From Candidatus Sabulitectum sp. (GTDB lineage Bacteria > Fermentibacterota > Fermentibacteria > Fermentibacterales > JCC-6): DNA of 11,544 nt. The translations under genes were made by a program, and so were the position numbers. Below, in pieces: positions 6,223 to 11,544 of this stretch; the first letter of the stretch is position 1; every line of letters begins with the position of its first letter. The stretch spans positions 1 to 11,544 of the forward strand of contig JAOZRM010000093.1 in NCBI GenBank assembly GCA_029940175.1. Reading direction: 5' to 3'. The notes beneath the pieces are model-generated. The model saw nothing but the letters and a program-made list of their open reading frames with translations, did not search any database and was not told the origin of the DNA.

Positions 6223-8013
6223 ATGAGTTACAAGTTTATATTGTTCTTCTTGTTCGGAGTCATCTTTGTTTTTGCTGCCAACGCTGCAAGTTTCTATGAT
6301 GACTTCGCAGACAATGACATAAGTGACTGGGAGCCTCGCTGTGTTCCCGGAAACTGGTCTGTATACGATGGAATGGTTCATGGAAGCACTACATTTTCTC
6401 CTACCTTCCTTACTCCACTGAATGCATTCGTTTTTGAGGATGGAGAGATCACCGTTAGCGCTGGAGCTGTTCATGTTGTAGGTATCTGCGCCAGACTGGA
6501 CGAAGATGATTCGGGTATATATGCGTACGTTTCTCCTGATCATGATGTTGCAAGGATCCGACTGGCGAATAATGGAGGTCAGTCAACAATATTCAACTCC
6601 CTTAATGCAGATTTTCCGTCAGGTGTAGAGTATGAGTTAACTCTCATTTGCGCAGGAGAAAATCTTACTCTTAATATCGATGTTCCATCTACAGGAGAAA
6701 GCTGGGTTCTGGAAGCAATAGACCCCAACCCGCATGCAGGTATCTTCGGCTTTCATATGGGAGATGAGCCTGATGCTTACTGGGACTGGATTGAGGCTGA
6801 AGGTGCTGTTGTTGGCTCAGGTGATGCTGATATTACCTGGATGACAACTAACGATCAGAGCCTTGGAGATGGAGACTATACCCTTGAACCAGGGGAAACT
6901 GTTGATCTCGGTATTCAAGTCACCGGCAATGGCAGTGAACCCCTTCTCAACACCTTTGGTGTTCTTCAGTCAATGAATTCAGACCTGGTTGTGATAGACA
7001 ACTATGTTACATACGGCACAATTGATCCTGGAGAATCTCAGTTCGGTTCTTCCGATTTCAGTGTTTTAGCCCCTTCCGGCACTCCTGTAGACGAAGTCTA
7101 CGACATGAGACTGACTCTGATGGCCGATGGAGGATATCAGCAATTGATTTCGTTCTCTCTTCCTGTGGGAAATGGTCTTGAGTGTAACGTTGAGTCAGGA
7201 GCTGAGGACTGGACATGGGGTTCGATGGCAGGAGGATGGTCTAACGACTGGCATGTTTCTTCAGAGAAGAACTACTCCACTGGGGGTCAGTACAGTTTCA
7301 AATGCGGACATTCAAGTTCAGGTGACTACTCCAACCATCACTTCGGATATCTTGTTACTCCGCTTATCAACCTGCCTCTGGGAACCACTGTCAGTTTCTG
7401 GTCATGGATAGATGCTCAGACTCAGGATCTTCCAGAAGCCCTGGACGGCGGTTTGATCCAGTATGGCAGGTGTGGTTCGTGGATAGATCTTGTTCCTGTT
7501 CCGGGTTACACCCATCAGATCACTTCAGGTTCCAGCGGTCCATTTGATGATGCAACCGAGGTTTTCAGTGGAACCCTTCCATGGACCCAATACCAGGTTT
7601 ATCTTCCAGACTCTCTTGCAGGACCCGGCCAGATCAGGTTCGTTTTCGGATCCGATGACTACGGAAGCAGAGAAGGCTGGTATCTGGACGAGATCAACAT
7701 GGGAGACTCTACGTCCATCGAAGACCATAGCGGGGCTCCTGTTATAACAGAGCCTGTACTGTTCGTATCAGAAAACCCCTTCAGTGCCTCAGTTACTTTT
7801 ACATACCTGCTGCCTGGAGTTGTAGATTCTTCACTGGAAATTTTTGATGTTTCAGGAAGACTTGTAACTTCTATCGATGTTTATTCAGAGGGGATGGTGC
7901 AAACCCTGCTCTGGAACGGAAAAGACTCATCCGGAATAAGTATTCCTTCCGGTGTTTATCTTGCAAAACTGCGGGGTTATGATCAGACAACAGTTCGATT
8001 GATCAAAATATAA
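6223..8013 (+). CDS. Secreted multidomain beta-sandwich protein with T9SS/FlgD-like C-terminal domain
   Basis: 596 aa. The ATG at 6223 is preferred over the GTG at 6202 because AGAGGTAGG (6205-6213) lies just upstream of it and a clean signal peptide follows (MSYKFILFFLFGVIFVFAANA, cut near residue 21). Residues about 24-195 resemble a concanavalin/laminin-G-like sandwich. Residues 205-315 look like an Ig-type domain (LEPGETVDLGIQV). Residues 320-495 form a jelly roll of the MAM / immune-inhibitor-A type (GGWSNDWHVS, GGQYSFKCG). Residues 510-596 are the C-terminal sorting-like domain, with SENPF, LEIFDVSGRLV, LLWNGKDSSG and SGVYLAKL. That tail normally directs type IX secretion and surface anchoring in Bacteroidota and relatives. 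No protease or glycosidase active site is visible, so a binding or structural role is likelier. It is a single-gene unit with its own promoter-like site and terminator. Confidence 0.85.
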   Translation: MSYKFILFFLFGVIFVFAANAASFYDDFADNDISDWEPRCVPGNWSVYDGMVHGSTTFSPTFLTPLNAFVFEDGEITVSAGAVHVVGICARLDEDDSGIYAYVSPDHDVARIRLANNGGQSTIFNSLNADFPSGVEYELTLICAGENLTLNIDVPSTGESWVLEAIDPNPHAGIFGFHMGDEPDAYWDWIEAEGAVVGSGDADITWMTTNDQSLGDGDYTLEPGETVDLGIQVTGNGSEPLLNTFGVLQSMNSDLVVIDNYVTYGTIDPGESQFGSSDFSVLAPSGTPVDEVYDMRLTLMADGGYQQLISFSLPVGNGLECNVESGAEDWTWGSMAGGWSNDWHVSSEKNYSTGGQYSFKCGHSSSGDYSNHHFGYLVTPLINLPLGTTVSFWSWIDAQTQDLPEALDGGLIQYGRCGSWIDLVPVPGYTHQITSGSSGPFDDATEVFSGTLPWTQYQVYLPDSLAGPGQIRFVFGSDDYGSREGWYLDEINMGDSTSIEDHSGAPVITEPVLFVSENPFSASVTFTYLLPGVVDSSLEIFDVSGRLVTSIDVYSEGMVQTLLWNGKDSSGISIPSGVYLAKLRGYDQTTVRLIKI

Positions 8014-8029
8014 GTCTGCGGATTTCATT

Positions 8030-8059
8030 GGGGGGGGGGCACAAGCTCCCCCCTCTTTT
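8030..8059 (+). terminator. G10/C6 hairpin terminator
   Basis: A run of ten G (8030-8039), an 8-nt loop (8040-8047), six C (8048-8053) and then TCTTTT form an intrinsic terminator for the secreted-protein gene. The opposite gene ends at 8061, but its strand lacks a T-run after the hairpin, so termination there would be weaker. Confidence 0.75.
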
Positions 8060-8060
8060 G

Positions 8061-9743
8061 TTACTTGTCGAACTCCTCGTCTGAATCTGATTCAGGTTCC
8101 TCTGCTCTTATTCCTTTAATCCTGTTCCATAAGGTAAGTTTGGAAAGAATTGCCTGAGCTGCCCCATAAAAGCAGAGATATTTACAGAAAAACCGTCTGA
8201 TGAAAATTGCCAGAAGGATTGTTATTCCTGCAACAATAAGACTACCCGAGAGGAACAGCGTAAAAATCGTGTGGAACGGATCTATCGAACAGAAAGGCAC
8301 AGACCAGCGCATTGAAATAACACCGAATCGGTTCAACAGGATCATGGCGATTAGAGCAAAAAGAACTACCTTGCTAAGATGTTTCAATTTGCTGTGAATC
8401 CTGCCTGATGGAGAGAATCTGCCTGGCACATGAATACGATAGAGGAATTCCTGCAAAGCACCGAAAGGACACACCCATCCGCAGAATACTCTACCAAAAA
8501 AGGCGCTGAAAAGAAGAGGAAGAACGAAAATCAAAATGCCGCTGAGCCCCAGGAAAGCCAGCCCGTCAGCTGTGAAGGCATACTGAAACGTTCCCAGAGG
8601 GCAGAAACATCCCTGCACACCAAAACCAAGAATCATAAGAGATACTCCTCTGACAACATGATGGGCAGTATTTCGTCTAAGTCTCTCCTTGAGCCTTCTG
8701 CCATAAAACCTTCTGGAAAGCCAGGTTGATATAAGAAGAAGAAATGAGAGAGTAATCAGAATGATGTTGATCCGCCGTTGTCCTCCGGCTGGGTTTGAAC
8801 AACTGGTGTGTGAGGATACGCCATACCAGTGGGGGCAAAGAGCAAGCGAATCCGGGCAGGCAGCCTCAGGAGGAAGGCCAAGTGGACATCCCACAACGGT
8901 GGGGGTCTGAAGAAGACCTGGCGAGGAACCCGGTTCAGCACTGACAGATCCCTGTCCGGATCCTGCGCCTGGATTGTCACACAGATCATTTTGATCGGAG
9001 TCCGTATAAAAGGCACAGTCGGGACCTTCCACTGCACAAGCTTCGTCTGCTGAATACCTGAGTGGACATGAATTCCCAGGGGGAGAAAGAGAGACTTCCT
9101 CATCTTGTGCAGGAATCTCTGCTGCCACTGCAATTGCATTATCACAGGCTGTATTTTCATCCTCATCAATGAACAATGTACACTGCGGATCCTCAACAGA
9201 GCAGGCTTCATTTACTGTGAATCCCAGCGGACATTTGATTCCTAATATGTCAGTACTATCCTGGTCCAAAGAGGTTTCTTCTTCCAGTTCAGAATCCTGA
9301 ACCTCTTCTGCTTCCTCAAGTTCAAGCGGAGGATCAGGTAGTTCCTCCTCTACCTGCTCTATAACTTCAACTGGAGGAACCGGCTGAGGACCGGGATTGT
9401 CGCAGAGAGTGTCTCCATTTGAATCAGTGTAGAAAGTGCACCTGGCGTTTTCCTGAGAACACGCTTCTTGAGGAACAAGGTTCAGAGGGCAGAATGGATC
9501 TATTAGGACCTCTTCTTCCTCCTCTTCAATTACCTCTGGTTCAGGTTCAACAACTTCCTCGGGCTCTTCTTCTTGCGCTTGCTCCTGTGGACCAGCGTTA
9601 TCACAGAGACTGTCTCCATCACCGTCTGTGAACAAAGCACATGAAGGATCTGCAACATCGCATGCCGTGTCAGGAGTAAATCCCAGAGGACACTGCGCAT
9701 AAAGGGCTGATGCCATAATAAGAAGAGTTACAAGATGCTTCAC
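8061..9743 (-). CDS. Membrane polyferredoxin (NosR/NapH-like, Fer4_5 type) with five exported Cys4 repeats
   Basis: 560 aa, GTG start at 9743 with GGGAGG just upstream; the next internal ATG would destroy the signal peptide (residues 1-16, ending LYA). Five repeats follow, beginning at C18, C85, C171, C226 and C286. All have C-x9-C-x6-C-x11-C spacing and start with CPL. The first four hold Asp-rich segments (such as FTDGDGDSLCDN) like thrombospondin type 3 / calcium-loop repeats. Acidic, Pro-rich linkers (55-80, 125-165) separate them. From about 324 there are roughly five membrane helices with C379-x-C381-PLG, C421-x3-C425-PFGALQE, C485, and C520-x3-C524-FYGAAQA. The two C-x3-C motifs are typical of the 4Fe-4S membrane domain of NosR/NapH/RdxA relatives, which move electrons between the membrane and the periplasm. 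The Pro usual after the second motif is Phe here. It lies 29 nt downstream of the Sec-type gene, so probably in the same operon. Confidence 0.85.
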   Translation of the reverse strand: MKHLVTLLIMASALYAQCPLGFTPDTACDVADPSCALFTDGDGDSLCDNAGPQEQAQEEEPEEVVEPEPEVIEEEEEEVLIDPFCPLNLVPQEACSQENARCTFYTDSNGDTLCDNPGPQPVPPVEVIEQVEEELPDPPLELEEAEEVQDSELEEETSLDQDSTDILGIKCPLGFTVNEACSVEDPQCTLFIDEDENTACDNAIAVAAEIPAQDEEVSLSPPGNSCPLRYSADEACAVEGPDCAFYTDSDQNDLCDNPGAGSGQGSVSAEPGSSPGLLQTPTVVGCPLGLPPEAACPDSLALCPHWYGVSSHTSCSNPAGGQRRINIILITLSFLLLISTWLSRRFYGRRLKERLRRNTAHHVVRGVSLMILGFGVQGCFCPLGTFQYAFTADGLAFLGLSGILIFVLPLLFSAFFGRVFCGWVCPFGALQEFLYRIHVPGRFSPSGRIHSKLKHLSKVVLFALIAMILLNRFGVISMRWSVPFCSIDPFHTIFTLFLSGSLIVAGITILLAIFIRRFFCKYLCFYGAAQAILSKLTLWNRIKGIRAEEPESDSDEEFDK

Positions 9744-9772
9744 AGCCCTCCCTGCGGGTGTAAATTAACGGT

Positions 9773-10381
9773 TTACCTGAAAGATGCTTTTATACCGGCG
9801 AATGTCATCTGGTTAAGTGCCATCTCTCCGTTGAGCAAAAAGTGCGGAGTTTCCATGTACTGATCACCTGACGGTAAATCAAATGACCCGTAGACACAAG
9901 TTAAACCTGAAGTACCGGAGCTGTATGTGTATATCTCATCCTTCCCGTCAGGCCAGATTACTTCAAAGACAAGATTACCGTTTGCCGGAAGGTAAAAGAA
10001 CGGAGTGTCGAAGTAGATTGTCAGATCTGTGTGAAGAAAGGTAATAGGATTTGTTCGTTCAAATACCTTGTATTTCACCCCACCGATGTAGTTTGCATCA
10101 TACGTCGCACCTAACTCATCATTGGCACAGTATCCCAGGTAAACGACGAACTCATCAAAAGTTACCTCGGTTCCAGGGCCGGGAGACGGGTAGAACGTCA
10201 TGGAGTTGATGGTCATAGCTTCTGAGAATTCACTGGCATTTGCTATCACCTGATAGCGAAGTGACTGCGTTCAATTACCGCAAAATGGTTTAGTACTGGA
10301 AAACTGTGAGGAACCTATCTCTACTGAAGCGGCAAGAAGCAGAGGAACAGCAAGCAAAAGAAGCAAAAGTGATTTCTTCAT
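9773..10381 (-). CDS. Putative exported selenoprotein A (in-frame TGA at codon 37, CGNU motif)
   Basis: 202 aa if TGA is read through. The ATG at 10381 has AAAGGA about ten nt upstream and opens a good signal peptide (MKKSLLLLLLAVPLLLAAS, cut near residue 17-18). The frame meets TGA at codon 37 (10273-10271) in PFC34-G-N-(TGA), then continues to TAA at 9773. The part after TGA is beta-rich and matches the paralog below without gaps (LRYQ, EF, TIYFDTPF, IWPDG, and an identical C-terminal TFAGIKASFR). C34, codon 37 and C85 (LGYC) are shared. A C-x-x-U pair is a typical selenoprotein redox motif, and a SECIS-like hairpin follows. A conventional gene call would start at GTG 10249 or nearby and lose the signal and the active motif. 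The next gene starts 29 nt on. The family is unknown to me; it resembles beta-sandwich modules of secreted FCB proteins. Confidence 0.72.
10230..10264 (-). promoter_or_regulatory. SECIS-like stem-loop A
   Basis: Starting 13 nt after the TGA on the minus strand, GCTATC (10257-10252) and GATAGC (10247-10242) pair around the loop AGGT. An outer helix, TCACT (10264-10260) with AGTGA (10234-10230), extends it across an internal loop. The loop starts 19 nt after TGA and has G at its second place, as bacterial SECIS elements commonly do; the E. coli fdhF loop also contains AGGU. Confidence 0.65.
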
Positions 10382-10437
10382 GTCTCTCTATCCTTTCTAA
10401 ACAAGTTTTTGATCATCTGTAAAAGTATACGCCTGTA

Positions 10438-10452
10438 TTTCATGAAACTATA
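10438..10452 (-). promoter_or_regulatory. Shared upstream motif, copy A
   Basis: TATAGTTTCATGAAA on the minus strand contains the palindrome TTTCATGAAA and a TATAGT that could serve as a -10 box. The same 15-mer with one change lies upstream of the paralog. It is 57-71 nt before the start codon. No convincing -35 box is seen, so whether it is a promoter, an operator or a remnant of duplication is unclear. Confidence 0.35.
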
Positions 10453-10565
10453 AGATATTCTTAACAGCTAAGGTAGTCCCGGCGAGAACTCAAACAGCAT
10501 TTCCCATCATTCTCCTATGTTATACACAAAGGGTTGCATAAAGTTCGAAGAGGACGATCACTACA

Positions 10566-11174
10566 CTACCGGAAGGAAGCCTTGATACCGGCAAAAGTCA
10601 ACTGATCAAATGAAAGAGCATCGCTGAGAAACAAATGCGACATGTCGGTGAATGCATATCCCTCAGAAAGATCATATGTCCCTGAAATTGAGGATACTCC
10701 TGCAGTTGGAAAGTTGTAAGAGTAGAATTCTCCCTCTCCATCTGGCCAGATGATATCAATTATCAGATTACCTTCTGCTGGATTGTAAAGAAAAGGAGTG
10801 TCAAAATATATGGTTGGTGAGGACGCAGCGATGGTAAAGTTTGTGGTGGTTTCAAACACTCTGGTTTTTGATCCACTGCTATAGTTCGCTTCGTAAACAG
10901 TACCCAGTTCACTATTGGAACAATACCCCAAATCCACAGAAAACTCGTAAAACGTAGTTTCATCTCCGGTTCCTGTCACAGCATCAAAGGTTATTGATCT
11001 TATTGTCATAGGCGTGGAAAATTCTACACTCTGCACTATCAACTGATAGCGAAGTGAACTTGTTCAATTGGCGCAGAATGGCTTGTTGCTGGCAAATACA
11101 GCTGATCCGACCTCAACCGTTGTAGCAAAGATCAGAGAAGCAATACACAGGAGAAAAAGCACTGAGTATCTCAT
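10566..11174 (-). CDS. Putative exported selenoprotein B (in-frame TGA at codon 37, CANU motif)
   Basis: This has the same length as its paralog: 202 aa from the ATG at 11174 (AAAGGAA just upstream) to TAG at 10566. The signal peptide is MRYSVLFLLCIASLIFA. TGA at codon 37 (11066-11064) lies in KPFC34-A-N-(TGA)-T, aligned exactly with copy A. C85 (LGYC) is the only other mature-chain cysteine, and it is conserved. The residues after TGA align with copy A end to end with no gap and about half identical by eye. Codons just after TGA (TCA CTT CGC TAT CAG) are identical in both genes, more than elsewhere, which fits RNA-level constraint on a SECIS. The mature protein is predicted all-beta with no catalytic signature beyond the CxxU pair. 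It is separated from copy A by 184 nt and has its own upstream region, so it may be transcribed separately. Confidence 0.72.
11027..11056 (-). promoter_or_regulatory. SECIS-like stem-loop B
   Basis: After the TGA, CGCTATC (11051-11045) and GATAGTG (11040-11034) form a 7-bp stem around the loop AGTT. One G-U pair sits where copy A has G-C, so the pairing is kept although the bases differ. CACT (11056-11053) pairs with AGTG (11030-11027) below it. The loop begins 19 nt after TGA, as in copy A. Confidence 0.65.
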
Positions 11175-11204
11175 TTAAGTTCCTTTCTGAAAAGGCATCA
11201 ATTG

Positions 11205-11219
11205 TTTCGTGAAACTATA
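11205..11219 (-). promoter_or_regulatory. Shared upstream motif, copy B
   Basis: TATAGTTTCACGAAA on the minus strand, 31-45 nt before the start of copy B, matches copy A's motif in 14 of 15 bases. It sits within a longer imperfect inverted repeat GTTTC-AC-GAAAC. Flanking sequence is not similarly conserved, which favours a functional site. Confidence 0.35.
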
Positions 11220-11242
11220 CAATACTGACCGCATATCAACCA

Positions 11243-11260
11243 GTGCAGTAAAATCTGCAC
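11243..11260. repeat. Perfect inverted repeat GTGCAG-N6-CTGCAC
   Basis: Six-base arms (11243-11248 and 11255-11260) surround TAAAAT, in the divergent region between selenoprotein B and the tRNA. It could be an operator or a short hairpin; there is no T-run to make it a terminator. Confidence 0.4.
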
Positions 11261-11300
11261 GACTATCGGAATGCAGCAAATAGCCTTTCATCCTGGGGAC

Positions 11301-11328
11301 TTGACAAAGTTTAAAAATATAGGATATT
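11301..11328 (+). promoter_or_regulatory. Promoter of the tRNA-Asp gene
   Basis: A perfect TTGACA (11301-11306) is followed after 16 nt by GATATT (11323-11328), 14 nt before the tRNA. The A/T-rich spacer and position fit a strong stable-RNA promoter. Confidence 0.6.
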
Positions 11329-11342
11329 TGCACTCCTTGAGT

Positions 11343-11419
11343 GGCCCGGTAGTTCAATTGGTTAGAGCACCGGCCTGTCACGCCGGAAGTTACGAGTTCG
11401 AGTCTCGTTCGGGTCGCCA
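11343..11419 (+). tRNA. tRNA-Asp (anticodon GTC)
   Basis: A complete 77-nt cloverleaf with encoded CCA. The acceptor arms GGCCCGG and TCGGGTC pair with two G-U pairs. The D-loop contains AGTTCAATTGGTTAGAGC. The anticodon stem CCGGC/GCCGG holds CTGTCAC with GTC at 11377-11379. The T-arm is ACGAG-TTCGAGT-CTCGT. The first base was set by pairing with the base before the discriminator G. It has its own promoter and terminator. It is an ordinary housekeeping tRNA, not the selenocysteine tRNA, and such tRNAs can serve as integration sites. Confidence 0.95.
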
Positions 11420-11432
11420 AGGTGTCTTTTCA

Positions 11433-11456
11433 GGGGCAGTAATGCCCCTTTTTTTT
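11433..11456 (+). terminator. Intrinsic terminator after tRNA-Asp
   Basis: GGGGCA (11433-11438), loop GTAA, TGCCCC (11443-11448), then eight T (11449-11456): a textbook intrinsic terminator. The remaining bases to the window end hold no gene I can support. Confidence 0.9.
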
Positions 11457-11544
11457 GTAATTTCTATAAGATAATGCCGGGGGTTGACTTTCGTTCTGTT
11501 GTTATTCAGATTTCAGTATCAGTTTCCAGAAACACTATAAGAAA

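Noticed and set aside
8030..8039. G10 tract as a phase-variation (slipped-strand) switch.
   Set aside because: It lies after the stop codon and forms half of a terminator hairpin; it is outside any coding frame or evident promoter. Its exact length may be uncertain by sequencing.
8756..9211. 151-aa frame on the - strand within the polyferredoxin gene.
   Set aside because: It is a shifted-frame shadow of the Cys repeat region; the repeats and motifs all lie in the other frame.
9773..11174. TGA read as Trp or Gly (alternative code) in this organism.
   Set aside because: Genes here use TGG for Trp, and TGA ends the barrel and methyltransferase genes at sensible places. The hairpins after the two codon-37 TGAs would be unexplained.
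9773..11174. Both copies as simple nonsense pseudogenes.
   Set aside because: The same codon is affected in both, the lengths are equal, no other lesion exists, and the conserved residues after the TGA are intact.
9773..11174. Pair of 609-bp similar genes as a mobile element or repeat.
   Set aside because: No terminal inverted repeats, target duplications or transposase are seen; tandem gene duplication explains them.
11175..11474. Small frames on both strands across the tRNA region.
   Set aside because: They run through the tRNA-Asp gene and its terminator, and translate tRNA sequence.

Overview
The window comes from a Gram-negative-type (diderm) bacterium. It encodes an outer-membrane beta-barrel protein, a lipoprotein, and a large secreted protein with a C-terminal domain of the type IX secretion (T9SS) / FlgD-like kind. 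That combination and the style of the exported beta-rich proteins suggest the Bacteroidota/FCB side or a candidate phylum such as Fermentibacterota/Aegiribacteria or Cloacimonadota. This placement is inference; nothing here proves it. Stops and Trp codons fit the standard bacterial code (TGA used as a stop, TGG for Trp).

Left part (1-5299, + strand): a tightly packed, probably single operon. In order: the C-terminal part of an FN3-like plus multi-cluster ferredoxin protein; three small 2x[4Fe-4S] ferredoxin-like proteins that each carry an export signal, one of them lipoprotein-like; a 400-aa predicted outer-membrane beta-barrel; a possible tiny membrane protein; a CcdA/DsbD-type membrane thiol-redox protein with an extra C-terminal domain; and a CitD-CitE fusion. 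Several genes are joined by TAATG stop/start overlaps. A convergent methyltransferase (5309-6037, -) follows.

Middle (6168-8059): a promoter-like site, a 596-aa secreted multidomain protein with a T9SS-type tail, and a G/C hairpin terminator.

Right part (8061-11174, - strand): a membrane protein with five exported Cys4 repeats fused to a NosR/NapH-like polyferredoxin membrane domain. Upstream of it are two paralogous 202-aa secreted proteins. Both paralogs have an in-frame TGA at codon 37 in a C-x-x-(TGA) context. In both, a stem-loop of the bacterial SECIS type lies at identical spacing just downstream. I read them as a new pair of exported selenoproteins. One lies 29 nt upstream of the polyferredoxin gene, so they are likely co-transcribed. 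A tRNA-Asp with its own promoter and terminator closes the window.

Taken together the window looks like an extracytoplasmic redox locus: exported iron-sulfur proteins, an outer-membrane barrel, membrane thiol and Fe-S electron-transfer proteins, and exported CxxU proteins. A haem-free route for electrons across the envelope is a reasonable hypothesis but is not shown by the sequence.
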